From assembly GCF_036416795.1 (NCBI RefSeq), contig NZ_CP143867.1, positions 2,658,001 to 2,722,000 on the forward strand: a stretch of 64,000 bases of DNA, read 5' to 3'. The notes beneath the pieces were generated by a model that was not told where the DNA came from, made no database searches, and saw only the letters and a list, made by a program, of their open reading frames with translations. Numbering within the stretch: the first letter of the stretch is position 1; every line of letters begins with the position of its first letter. Made by a program: the position numbers and the translations under genes. Of this stretch, positions 27,397-36,368 are shown piece after piece. The stretch is from Bacteroides sp. MSB163. Its GTDB lineage: Bacteria; Bacteroidota; Bacteroidia; Bacteroidales; Bacteroidaceae.

Positions 27397-28305
27397 ATGG
27401 AAAAAGTAAAGAAAAGTTCTCCGACTGGTCTGCCGGGAAAGCCCTGCTTCCCTTGGGTGGGAGGCAAAAGAAGACTGCTCCCCGTACTGATCGAATCGCT
27501 TCCGAAAGACTTCGGGCAGATGGATACATACGTAGAACCGTTTGTCGGCGGCGGTGCCCTGTTCTTCTGAATAAGACAAACCTATCCGGAAATCCGCTGC
27601 GTCATCAATGATTCCAACGAGAGCCTGGTCAATGTCTACCGCGTCATCAAGGAATCCCCGGAAGAGTTGATCGGGGTGCTTGCCCGGATACAGGAGGAAT
27701 ACATCGCATTGGAAGAACATGCCCGAAGAAAAGCCTACTTCATGGAGAAACGTACCTATTACAATGAAGGTACCCCGGATAACATCACCCGTGTAGCCCT
27801 GTTTATCTTCTTTATGCGCACTTGCTATAACGGCATCTACTCCGTGAACCGCAAGGGAAAGCTGTCCGTCACCTTCGGTTTCGGTGGAAGGGTGAAACTA
27901 CTGGAAGAGGAACTGATCCGCTTTAACCATAAACTGTTGCAGGATGTCATTATTCTGGACGGTGACTACCGGCAGACCGGAAAGTACATCGGAACCAAAT
28001 CCCTCTTTTATTTTGACCCGCCTTACAAGCCGGTCAATGAGAGTAATGCCTGTACCTCGTATATGCCGCAGGACTTCGGGGACGAAGAGCAGGTCGCCCT
28101 GGCAGATTTCTGTAAGGAAATAGACGACGCGGGTGGCAAATGAATGCTTTCCAACTCCGATCCCCGGCAGAAGAATCCGGAGAATACCTTCTTCGACGAC
28201 CTCTATGCCGGTTTCCATATCCAGCGGATCAGTATCTTCCGTTCCATTTGCTCCATTGCCGAGAAGAGGGAAACGGTCAACGAGCTGCTGATTAGAAATT
28301 ACTAA
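27397..28305 (+). CDS. DNA adenine methylase (Dam family), with two in-frame TGA codons
   Basis: 302 codons including TAA. TGA occurs at codon 58 (27568-27570) and codon 249 (28141-28143). Motifs: FPWVGGKRRLLP (SAM binding), YVEPFVGGGALFF-TGA, motif IV FYFDPPYKPV, and DAGGK-TGA-MLSNSDP. In this family both places are Trp as I know it (GGGALFFW and KWMLSNSDP), so two independent conserved Trp are TGA in one gene. Methylates adenine, probably to protect or mark element DNA. Follows the coupling protein by 38 bp and ends at a terminator. Confidence 0.85.
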
Positions 28306-28346
28306 AAACAGCTATCCGGAAGTTAACCGGAGGCTGAAATAATAAA

Positions 28347-28385
28347 GAGCGCCAAATCTGTTTAACCGGATTTGGCCCTCTTTTT
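28347..28385. terminator. bidirectional terminator between dam and primase genes
   Basis: Stem GAGCGCCAAATC (28347-28358) with GATTTGGCCCTC (28369-28380), one internal mismatch, followed by five T on the plus strand and by TTTATTATTT on the minus strand. It separates convergent genes. Confidence 0.75.
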
Positions 28386-28418
28386 ATGCTTTAAGCGGTG
28401 ACAGCTTTGTTATAATTT

Positions 28419-29348
28419 TCAACCGTGCTGTTTCGTTTGCGACCTTTCCTTGGTGGAAATGTTTCCGGCATGGCGTTGCCGGTTCTCCGGAACCATCTTC
28501 TTTCCCAGCAGGTAATCATTCAGGTCATTATATTCCGCATAACAGTCCGACTTGTTCTTAACCGGACATCCGGCTTCTGTCATTTGGCAGAATGCTTGCT
28601 TTCCTGCAGGATCATTATCCAGCAGACAGAAAGCACTCTTATATTCTTTTAATATCGGGATAGCCTTGTTTACATTGCTGACCGAATTTAATACGATATA
28701 ATCGGCAGGCTGCCCGCTGCCGGGGCGCATTGATTTGAGTGTGAGGTATGACAGGTAGTCCATGAAACCTTCGACTACGATACAATGGTCGCCGCCGTTT
28801 TTAATATGTGTAATCTCCTTGGGAGAGATGCTCCCTTTCAGGTATTTGTTGCGGATCTCATACCCGCCGCTCCGGTTGGCAAAGGCCACGGCAAAATACC
28901 ATTTGCCCTTGTTCTCGAAATGCACTTCCTTGCAAGTCTTCCGGGCAATTTCGGCTAAGATACCTCTTTCCTTGAGATAATCCAGCAAGACCGGGTTCGT
29001 CAGCGGAACAACGCGTACCTGCCGGTAACCGGCAGCCTGCGGCTCCGGCTTCCTGACAGAGGCGGCAGGCCGGAAAGCAGCCGGGAAATGTCCCTCTATC
29101 GCTTTTAATGCATAAGAGATATTCTTCGTCTTTTGTAGCTCCATCGTCAGGGTGATGATGTCCCCTCCTTGTCCGATACCGAAATCATATCATAGGTTGC
29201 GGGATGTGCTCACCTTGAAAGAAGGTGTCTTCTCCTCACGGAAAGGAGAACAATACCAGATACTGTCCCCGTGTTGTCTGACCGGGGAAAATCCCATGCG
29301 CCGGAGATAATCCTCCAACGGAATGCGTTTAGCTTCTTCAATATTCAT
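28419..29348 (-). CDS. CHC2/Toprim DNA primase-like protein, interrupted by in-frame TGA
   Basis: From ATG 29348: MNIEEAKRIPLEDYLRRMGF, then the zinc-domain-like YCSPFREEKTPSFKVSTSRNL, TGA at codon 53 (29192-29190), then YDFGIGQGGDIITL. NLWYDFGIG is the family pattern, so TGA stands at a conserved Trp. Toprim part: CIVVEGFMDYLSYL and FCLLDNDPAGKQAF. The frame ends at another TGA (28421-28419); only three codons later comes TAA (28412-28410), so with TGA read as Trp the protein would end HGWKL, like the basic -KL tails of neighbouring proteins. Two other Trp codons are TGG. Transcribed after the M23 gene, 16 bp apart. Confidence 0.8.
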
Positions 29349-29364
29349 TGTATAACGAATTGGA

Positions 29365-29973
29365 TTAATGGCTCTTTTTATAACGTGAATCCCTCAGTAT
29401 CACCCATTGCAGGGGATTCTGCGGCTTCCCGTTTTTTCTCAGTTCAAAATGCAAGTGATTGCCGGTCGCGATACCGGTATGCCCGACATTGCCGATACGC
29501 CGACCCATGTGGACAATGTTTCCCTTTTTCACGTACAATTTACTTAAGTGCGCATACAGCGTGGAAAAGCCACCCGCATGCCGGATTTCGACGTACCAGC
29601 CGTAACTGCTGCTGTACCGGGCTTCAACGACCTTCCCGTTTCCCGAAGCATAGACCGGCGTGCCATAAGGTGCGGCTATATCCACTCCGGCATGGAGTAC
29701 CCTTTTCTTTCTCACCGGATGCATCCTTATTCCGAAACCGGAAGAGAGGGCAAACCTCCTCCGGCTCTCATTCAAGGGGAATATAATAGGATAATCAGCC
29801 AGTACGGTTACCGGCAACCGGCTGTTTCATACGAAAGATTTTCACTGCCGGGCGGAATGGATACGGCAGATGATTGAACTGAGTCCGCTTCTGAACTCCT
29901 TCGACGGGGATTGTGTAAAAGCCAGACATGACAATAAGTGACAGAACATGACAATCAATGACAACTTCTTCAT
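29365..29973 (-). CDS. M23-family peptidase (lysostaphin-type), with two in-frame TGA codons
   Basis: From ATG 29973 a signal peptide MKKLSLIVMFCHLLSCLAFTQ, then TGA at codon 44 (29844-29842) and codon 49 (29829-29827), then LPVTVLADYPIIFPLNESRR and the M23 domain with HAGVDIAAPYGTPVYA, the zinc-binding HxxxD and the HLHFEL motif. Two further Trp are TGG. Such peptidases in transfer regions thin the peptidoglycan for the mating channel. I cannot confirm from memory that both TGA positions are Trp in relatives, but no TAA or TAG breaks the frame. Stop is TAA. Confidence 0.7.
29928..29967 (-). repeat. four 10-bp iterons inside the signal-peptide region of the M23 gene
   Basis: Plus strand units ATGACAATAA, GTGACAGAAC, ATGACAATCA, ATGACAACTT, consensus RTGACANNNN in strict 10-bp phase. 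Ten is not a multiple of three, so codon repetition does not explain it. The (A/T)GTCA core, in opposite orientation, is that of the iterons at 23535-23574. They lie 40 bp upstream of a -7-like box for the plus-strand operon. Confidence 0.5.
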
Positions 29974-29991
29974 AATCAATTTATTTAATGG

Positions 29992-30014
29992 CAAAGATAG
30001 TAATTTTACCCTTG
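29992..30014. promoter_or_regulatory. divergent promoters for the M23-primase pair and the paralog-array operon
   Basis: Minus strand TATCTTTG at 29999-29992 is a perfect TAnnTTTG box 19 bp upstream of the M23 ATG. Plus strand TACCCTTG at 30007-30014 is one base off the consensus and lies 34 bp upstream of ATG 30048. The -7 boxes almost touch, so the two transcripts probably compete or are controlled together. Confidence 0.5.
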
Positions 30015-30047
30015 CAAATGATTCATTAATCTTTAAAATTAACGTAT

Positions 30048-31190
30048 ATGGACAATGTAAACTTAGCCCCTGAAAACAACGGAGCAACTCAGGAACACGG
30101 GTATCTGATGGCGTATGACAAGAAAGAGCAGAAAGCCAAAGGAGTAAAAGGAATCGCAGCGAATGGCGAACTGGAAACGCTCGAAGCCAATGAAGCGGAC
30201 AAAGGCCAGTTCATCAAGGTGGACCAGAGAGGTAACTTCTTCACCAACTTCGGAAAGAACTTTCTCTACCATTACAACAATCCGGGACGTTACTCCTTGT
30301 ACAACATCCCGAAAGAAACACCTGTAGAGCAGGCCAAAGAAAAAATAGAGGCAGCGCAGCTACCACAGAACGAAGCGGTAAGAAAAGAGCTGGCTTCGAC
30401 CAGGGTGTATAACAACCACCGTTATAATGAACGGGAAATCAATTGGGAACAGGCTGCCAGATATGGCATTACCCCGGATGTCCTGAAAAATTCGAAGGAC
30501 AGTCTTGAAAGGATGTTGCAAGGGAAATCTTCCGCTGTAGCCTTCCATATAGCCAAACCTTCCGAGCTGGGTCGTGAAAGTGGTGATGCTAAACTCTCCC
30601 TGTTCCGTGATGAGAACGGTGTGGTCAAGTTTGACATCCATTATATCCGTCAGGCTCCCAAAGTGGGTGAAGATTACAGGGGATACACATTGACGGAGGA
30701 CGATCTCAAGACATTAAACCAGACCGGCAACCTGGGTAAAACAGTCGACATGGTCATTGATTACCGCACCAAGGAAACCAGGCCCTGCTACCTTTCCAAA
30801 GACCCGGTAACGAATGAATTGTTTCACATGCCCGTAGAGCAGGTACGCGTTCCCCGCAAGGTAAAAGATTATACGCTTTCCCCATCAGAATATGAAGCCG
30901 CCTTACGTGGAGAGGAAGTGCCTATCCGTTTCAAGTCCAATAACGGGAACTATTATACCACATCCATTCAGATGAGTGCCGCCGAGCGGGGTGTTGAATT
31001 CCTCTGGGAAAGAAGCACCAAGAAGCTGGAAGAGGGGCGGAAACAGATACAACAGCAGGTCAGCAACGGTGAGCAGCAGACAAACGGGCCGGTACAAATA
31101 GCCGGGAAGCCTTTGAAAAAGGAAGAAGCCTCCCGGCAAGCGGAAAAGAAAACACGTACCCGCAAGCCGTCCATAATCCCTAAAATGTAA
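30048..31190 (+). CDS. ICE protein with DUF4099/DUF3945-like regions
   Basis: 380 residues, unknown role. N-terminus about 1-60 is polar; INWEQAARYGITPDVLKNSKDSLERMLQGK (about 134-165) resembles the DUF4099/DUF3945 repeats common next to topoisomerase genes in Bacteroidetes ICEs, and a second block GYTLTEDDLKTLNQTGNLGKTVDMVIDYRTKE (about 220-252) is similar in pattern (the tips LTEDDLK and TGNLGK). The C-terminus is Lys/Arg-rich and ends IIPKM. Only 4 bp separate it from the next gene. Ends TAA. Confidence 0.7.
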   Translation: MDNVNLAPENNGATQEHGYLMAYDKKEQKAKGVKGIAANGELETLEANEADKGQFIKVDQRGNFFTNFGKNFLYHYNNPGRYSLYNIPKETPVEQAKEKIEAAQLPQNEAVRKELASTRVYNNHRYNEREINWEQAARYGITPDVLKNSKDSLERMLQGKSSAVAFHIAKPSELGRESGDAKLSLFRDENGVVKFDIHYIRQAPKVGEDYRGYTLTEDDLKTLNQTGNLGKTVDMVIDYRTKETRPCYLSKDPVTNELFHMPVEQVRVPRKVKDYTLSPSEYEAALRGEEVPIRFKSNNGNYYTTSIQMSAAERGVEFLWERSTKKLEEGRKQIQQQVSNGEQQTNGPVQIAGKPLKKEEASRQAEKKTRTRKPSIIPKM

Positions 31191-31194
31191 TAAT

Positions 31195-32619
31195 ATGGCA
31201 GCCTATTTTTCTGATGACCCCAAGCAGCTGGACGAGCTTTTCAAGAAAGACGGTGAAGGCTATCTTCTTGTCGGTTATGAAACCGGCAAGGAGAAACCTC
31301 ATGCGGAATCCTCCTATATACTCTATTCTGCCGATCCCGACAGGCAAGACCCTGTTTATACGTTCATGGCTCTGTTCAGCCGGGAAACGATAAAAGCCAA
31401 ACATTCCGCTTTCGTACCGGATACCCGTCTGGAAATCTATTCATTCCCGAAAATGACGGATGTGCCTGTCCTTACAGGGGATATTACCAAGAAAGAATAT
31501 ATCAACCGGTTCTTTCTGCCCTATGTCCGGGAGAAGGGACTGGTTCCCCTGATAAGCACCAATCTGAGGAATGTACTGTTTGCACAGTCACGCAGCGACA
31601 TCCTCATGGTATCCGGCGAGCTGCCCAAGTTGACGGCAGAGCAATTGGACGGACTACTCCAGTTTCATAGGAAGCAGGATGAACGGGCTGTCCGATATGA
31701 CTATAACCCGGTTTATAAATTACCCTTGCATGCTGTGGAAACTTCCAAAGGAATCCTGTTCTTCAGTGATACCCAAACAGGACGGGATGGATTAAAAATT
31801 TTTTATCAGCAACTATCCGACAACTATTTCCGGGTTCATAGCGAACCCGGTCCCGTCAGGCAATACCAGGTCAACAGGCTATCCGACGATATCTGTCCCT
31901 TGGTGGATGCCTGTTACCGGAAGAACCCTCAAAACGGGAAAGGGAAATATGACTTTGATGAAACCATCTTCTCAAAAGATACGTTCCGTGACCGGAACCT
32001 GTGGAAGCAGACGTTTGAAACGAATATGAAGCCGACCGCTTCTGAATTCCTTCGCCTGACAGAATTTGCCGGATGCTCTGCAAACCGTAACAATGCGGAT
32101 ATCAGCAAACTGCTGTATTTGATAGAAAACGGATTCAAGCGTGACCTTGTGGCTGATCCGGCTTTCGGATACCGGAATGTATTTCAAGAGTATGTCACCC
32201 GGATAGACAACTGCATCAACGGACAATCCTCCGGTCTGAATTTGGTCGATGTGCTGGATGAAATGCGCCAAAAAGCGGAGAATATTCTCCAAACGGAATT
32301 CGATGTAAGGGGACACCGTACATTGGAAAGAGCACTGAATGACAAAAGCGTTCCGTTTCTCATTGGGGGAGCCGATGCCAGCCAGGCCATGAGACAAGCC
32401 CTTCTGGAAGGCAAATGGATCTACTCTTCCAAAATCTCCGAATCAATGCCCGGTTTGCACTTTCTCCATGCCGACAAGAAATGTAACCGGGTAATGGCAT
32501 ACTCCAAATCTCCGGCAGGTAAAGCTGTGTATCAAGAGAAAAACGGCAGAATCATCCCATATACCGCCGCTTTGAAAAAAGAAACAAAAACGAAAAAGAA
32601 CAATTCCCCTAAATTATAA
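31195..32619 (+). CDS. paralog-array protein A, unknown function
   Basis: 474 residues. Shared module at about 179-226: AVETSKGILFFSDTQTGRDG then a helix and LSDNYFRVHSEPGPVRQYQV. A second conserved part starts MKPTASEFLRLTEF (278) with NRNNADISKLL, followed by the EFDVRGHRTLERALND signature (about 369-384). The 170-residue N-terminus contains FVPDTRLEIYSFPKMTDVPV, whose pattern recurs in protein C. Basic tail ending KNNSPKL. No signal peptide or membrane segment, so probably cytoplasmic. All Trp codons are TGG. No family name known to me. Confidence 0.75.
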   Translation: MAAYFSDDPKQLDELFKKDGEGYLLVGYETGKEKPHAESSYILYSADPDRQDPVYTFMALFSRETIKAKHSAFVPDTRLEIYSFPKMTDVPVLTGDITKKEYINRFFLPYVREKGLVPLISTNLRNVLFAQSRSDILMVSGELPKLTAEQLDGLLQFHRKQDERAVRYDYNPVYKLPLHAVETSKGILFFSDTQTGRDGLKIFYQQLSDNYFRVHSEPGPVRQYQVNRLSDDICPLVDACYRKNPQNGKGKYDFDETIFSKDTFRDRNLWKQTFETNMKPTASEFLRLTEFAGCSANRNNADISKLLYLIENGFKRDLVADPAFGYRNVFQEYVTRIDNCINGQSSGLNLVDVLDEMRQKAENILQTEFDVRGHRTLERALNDKSVPFLIGGADASQAMRQALLEGKWIYSSKISESMPGLHFLHADKKCNRVMAYSKSPAGKAVYQEKNGRIIPYTAALKKETKTKKNNSPKL

Positions 32620-32623
32620 AATT

Positions 32624-33439
32624 ATGAAGCAACCCGAACAATCCTATACAGCCATAGAAACCGCTGACGGCTTTTTGTTCTTCACCCATACGGCGGAAGG
32701 GCAGGCAAATATGCAGAAATTCCTGCAGCTTGTGGCGGATCATTACTTTGATCCCCATTTCAACCTCGGTCCCGTCCATGTTTACAGGGCGGAAGGCATC
32801 CTCCGACAGGGACCGTCTGTCAATCCGGGCGGGAACCTGTTCACTGAATATCCTTACCTGAAGATGGACAGACTCCCAAAGATGGAGCTGGCATACCGTA
32901 ATGAGATGAAGCCTACCCCGGAAGATTTCCGCAGTTTCTGCCACAATGCGCACTGTGACATCAGCCACCGCAACTGTAATATTATTGATGCGTTGGATGC
33001 GATGGCGGACAAGGAACGCACAGTTACCGAACTCTCCCGTCGACCCGCGACACCGGAAATACGTGAACAGATAGAGGAAAACAGCCGTGATAAGGACGAG
33101 CTGGATAAACTCCTCAAGCGGTTCTACGACGTACGCGGACACCGGACGGTCGAAAGGATTCTCAGTGACCCGATGGACAGTGTCATGGTAGACGGTGTTC
33201 GCCTCTTTACCCCTCACCGGCAGGTATTGCAGGCGGGACATGTGCTCTTTCTGCCCGCAGAGGCAAGGGACAACCCGTCCCATTCCTATGCATGGGTGAA
33301 TGGGGATTTCTCCCGGATCGTATTCTCTAAAGAACCGCCTGCAAACAAGCAGGTATTCAAGGTGAAAGCGGTTATCGAAAAGGCTTTGGATAAAAAGCGG
33401 GGCGTGAAAAAGAAAACACACACCCATCCTAAACTGTAG
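32624..33439 (+). CDS. paralog-array protein B, unknown function (short form)
   Basis: 271 residues; it begins directly with the shared module (AIETADGFLFFTHTAEGQAN at about 10-29, then VADHYFDPHFNLGPVHVYRA), so it lacks the N-terminal domain of A and C. MKPTPEDFRSFCHNA at 95 with HRNCNIIDAL, then FYDVRGHRTVERILSDPMDS at about 167-186, and a C-terminal part similar to A and C (hydrophobic strand GHVLFLPAEARDN). Basic tail ending THTHPKL. Starts 4 bp after A; stop TAG. Confidence 0.75.
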   Translation: MKQPEQSYTAIETADGFLFFTHTAEGQANMQKFLQLVADHYFDPHFNLGPVHVYRAEGILRQGPSVNPGGNLFTEYPYLKMDRLPKMELAYRNEMKPTPEDFRSFCHNAHCDISHRNCNIIDALDAMADKERTVTELSRRPATPEIREQIEENSRDKDELDKLLKRFYDVRGHRTVERILSDPMDSVMVDGVRLFTPHRQVLQAGHVLFLPAEARDNPSHSYAWVNGDFSRIVFSKEPPANKQVFKVKAVIEKALDKKRGVKKKTHTHPKL

Positions 33440-33443
33440 AAAC

Positions 33444-34907
33444 ATGGACAAGAGAGACCAAATGGAAAATTCATTTTTCGACCCCGAAAGACCGGGCAGT
33501 ATATTCATTGCGATAGACCGGTATCACCATTATACACCGTTACCGGGCAACTCACTCAGGTTCGTCGAAGGAAACCAAAGGGAGATAACGGATGCCGCCT
33601 TTCATAAGTTCCTGTCGGACAATGTCAACGAAGTCAAAAGCTGTACGTATGTGCCGGATGTGGAGATGGTACGGTATGACCTGAATTGGATGAGGGATGT
33701 GCCGTCACCGGATACACACATGCCTTTGGACAAGTATATCCGGCAGGAGCTGTTGCCTTACTTGCAGCGGAGCTTTCAGTACCCTTCCCGTCAGATCTCA
33801 CTCTCGGACGCTGTCTACTGCTCCAGATATAAAGGAGATACCGATTGCAGCATCCTGAAAAAGTATTTCGTGCAGGAAGCCGATTATATGAGTTTCCGCA
33901 GATCCCAGGACGAAAGGCAGAAAATCTACCGGGGAGAGGCGAATTTCCGGACACCGCTGAAAGTGGTGGAGAATGACTTCGGGTATCTGATATTCTCCGG
34001 CAATGAAATCGGAAAAGAAGGATTCAGGGAATGTTTGCAGCATATCATCGACCATTACTTCGATCCGCATTACGACATCGGCCATCTGGGTGTCTATGAA
34101 TATCCGTATGTAACGGAAGAGCTGGCAGCCCATATTGACGCATCCTACCGGATCGACCATGCCCGGCAGCTGAATAATTCTTTTGAATTCCAGCGTGAGA
34201 ACCACGTGCCCCAATCCAAATTGCCGGACAAGTTTATTAATGGGCTGACTCCTCTATTTTACAGCCCGATGGAAACGACGGCTGACGGATTTATGGAACT
34301 GGCTGACAAATTCCATTTCGATCCGGACGTACGCGCGCAAATCATCCCTTCCAACCGGGACATTTACCGGCTGCTGACCGTGATGAAGAACGGTTATATG
34401 AATATTCATGAGCAGCCGTTTACCTACTTTAAGGAGTTATTGCCAGTTGCCCGGAAACTCGAAAGAATAACGCAGGTACGATCAGCGGCTGATTTCGATA
34501 GGAAGGAATTCAAACAAGCCTCCATGGAAATCCGGGAGGCCGCCGACAGTATTCTGAAAAGGGATTTCGATGTGAGGGGGCACCGTTCCCTCAAGAACAT
34601 GCTGGATGATCCGATGGTAGAATTTACCGTGGGGAACCGGAGACTGAATGACGTGCAGAAATCAGTATTGTCTTCCGGTTATGCGCTTTATATCCCGGAG
34701 AACAACCGGGAGGCGGTCAGACACCTGCAATACTGCATGGCGGACTTCGAACGGAACCGGATGAAGAACTCATCCGAGCCTTTCCCCGTCAAGACCTATA
34801 CCTTGAAAGAGGAACTGCTCCATCCGCTACCCACGGATAGAAATAAGAAAACGAGAGCTGTCAAAAAGCCGGAGAACCCCAAACGACATATGAACCGTTT
34901 AAAATAG
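33444..34907 (+). CDS. paralog-array protein C, unknown function
   Basis: 487 residues. N-terminal domain with YVPDVEMVRYDLNWMRDVPS, matching protein A's PDTRLEIYSFPKMTDVP in pattern and place. Shared module about 173-220 (VVENDFGYLIFSGNEIGKEG, IIDHYFDPHYDIGHLGVYEY); METTADGFMELADKF at 276 with NRDIYRLL; RDFDVRGHRSLKNMLDDPM at about 373-391. Starts 4 bp after B; basic tail ending HMNRLK; stop TAG. Role unknown. Confidence 0.75.
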   Translation: MDKRDQMENSFFDPERPGSIFIAIDRYHHYTPLPGNSLRFVEGNQREITDAAFHKFLSDNVNEVKSCTYVPDVEMVRYDLNWMRDVPSPDTHMPLDKYIRQELLPYLQRSFQYPSRQISLSDAVYCSRYKGDTDCSILKKYFVQEADYMSFRRSQDERQKIYRGEANFRTPLKVVENDFGYLIFSGNEIGKEGFRECLQHIIDHYFDPHYDIGHLGVYEYPYVTEELAAHIDASYRIDHARQLNNSFEFQRENHVPQSKLPDKFINGLTPLFYSPMETTADGFMELADKFHFDPDVRAQIIPSNRDIYRLLTVMKNGYMNIHEQPFTYFKELLPVARKLERITQVRSAADFDRKEFKQASMEIREAADSILKRDFDVRGHRSLKNMLDDPMVEFTVGNRRLNDVQKSVLSSGYALYIPENNREAVRHLQYCMADFERNRMKNSSEPFPVKTYTLKEELLHPLPTDRNKKTRAVKKPENPKRHMNRLK

Positions 34908-34918
34908 TAACAGGAAAT

Positions 34919-35226
34919 ATGATATCCAAAAGTCAGATTTGTATCGGGGCACGGATTGTAGAGAACGATCCGGAAGAACAGGCCCCGTTCCTTATAAAGG
35001 AAAAGTCATCACCATCAAGGAAACCGGAAAAGGAGAGATGGACTACTTTGTCCGCATCCGGCTGGATGACGAATCCATGAAGCAAAAAAGAATCTCCCTT
35101 TGCTGCCCGGACAAGAGCATGGTCTGTTTTCCATGAGCCATAGACTTGGAGGAAAAGCAGGAGGTGGAGCATAAGATAAAAAATGAAAAAGCTACCGGCC
35201 CGTCGAAAGGGCGTAAACTCTCTTAA
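34919..35226 (+). pseudogene. small ICE gene with apparent frameshift and in-frame TGA
   Basis: Opens with ATG 34919 giving MISKSQICIGARIVENDPEEQAP, but after about codon 23 the better protein continues in another frame (VPYKGKVITIKETGKGEMDY, then VRIRLDDESMKQKRISL). One missing base around 34982-34988 would join them. The second frame reaches TGA at 35134-35136 (MVCFP-TGA-AIDLEEKQEVEH) and then runs to TAA at 35224. If TGA is Trp the end would be PWAIDLEEK. It breaks the array between C and D. Could also be two small genes; family not recognised. Confidence 0.45.
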
Positions 35227-35252
35227 TCATTCACTTTATAAATCAGAAGAAT

Positions 35253-36347
35253 ATGAATACAAACGATACCATTCTTTTTAATGTAAACGACGAGCTGGGT
35301 AAAGTGGTTGATTACAGCCATATATCCGGAGAGAACCAGGATATGCTGTGCGGCAATTACCTGAGGGAGCAGGCGGAACTCGCACTGGGCGGGACCTATA
35401 TCCCGGAAGAAACCATCTATTGTCTCCAAATGGACAAAGACATCGATATGGATACTCCTTCCGTCATACATGAAGTCATGTATAACGGGGAATTGGAGGA
35501 ACTCCCTTCCATTTCGCTCAGAAGTCTTGTTTTCGCCCATGAAATCTCTGCAAGGGGATTACCCATACACATGTTTGATACGGTTGCTCTGCTGGAAAGG
35601 ATAAATGACAGTGCCGACACGGCAAAAGTACTGGAGGCATACATACACTATCATTCGGAAAAGATGGACAATACCCGGGAGAGAACGGTTACCGCCATAC
35701 AAAGCGGGAACGGTGTGCTTTTATTCGATGATACCGGAAGGGGAATCCACTGCATGGAACGGTATCTGCAATATCTGGCAGACAATTATTTCTCATCAGC
35801 ATTGAGAGGTGTTGACTCCCTTGAGATCTATTATTTCAGCACCGCCAACAATATCATAGTGGAAGATTCCAGACAATGCGCTGCCATGTTCACACCGGAG
35901 ATGCCACACTGTTTCATCCCCTCGGAAGCTGTCTATTATCCAAAGGATCTCATGAAAGACCATTCTCCATCCGTCCGGTGTTCCATGAAACCCGACAAAA
36001 GCGATTATGATAATTTCTTAAGCAGGTTCAATCTGGATAGAAGCGAACTCATGACAGATATTGCCCGTCTGGATGAAATCTACAAGAATGGCATTGACAT
36101 CTCCAAACCCGGCTACGGGTTTATCCATGAAAACAGCTTTGAGAAGATACTGGAGAAACTGACGCACTCCTACTTGAAAAAATCAGAGCATTCGCCACTT
36201 TCCGAAGCCCTCCAAAAAACAGCAAAGGATGTGGCCGGAAGAATCCTGCAAACAGAATACAATGTCCGGGGATACGAACCTTCCAAACCGGAAAAGAAGG
36301 AGGCGAAAAAAGAAGCAAGAAAGAAATCCGGATTAGTCAAATTATAA
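35253..36347 (+). CDS. paralog-array protein D, unknown function
   Basis: 364 residues. Its N-terminal 140 residues differ from A and C and are acidic. Shared module at about 147-194 (AIQSGNGVLLFDDTGRGIHC, LADNYFSSALRGVDSLEIYY); MKPDKSDYDNFLSRF at 245; the signature is shortened to TEYNVRGYEPSKPEK near the C-terminus, and the segment after it found in A-C is missing. Basic tail ending KKSGLVKL. Stop TAA. No Trp. Possibly a shortened or diverging copy. Confidence 0.72.
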   Translation: MNTNDTILFNVNDELGKVVDYSHISGENQDMLCGNYLREQAELALGGTYIPEETIYCLQMDKDIDMDTPSVIHEVMYNGELEELPSISLRSLVFAHEISARGLPIHMFDTVALLERINDSADTAKVLEAYIHYHSEKMDNTRERTVTAIQSGNGVLLFDDTGRGIHCMERYLQYLADNYFSSALRGVDSLEIYYFSTANNIIVEDSRQCAAMFTPEMPHCFIPSEAVYYPKDLMKDHSPSVRCSMKPDKSDYDNFLSRFNLDRSELMTDIARLDEIYKNGIDISKPGYGFIHENSFEKILEKLTHSYLKKSEHSPLSEALQKTAKDVAGRILQTEYNVRGYEPSKPEKKEAKKEARKKSGLVKL

Positions 36348-36368
36348 TCATTAATAAAAAGAAAAAAC

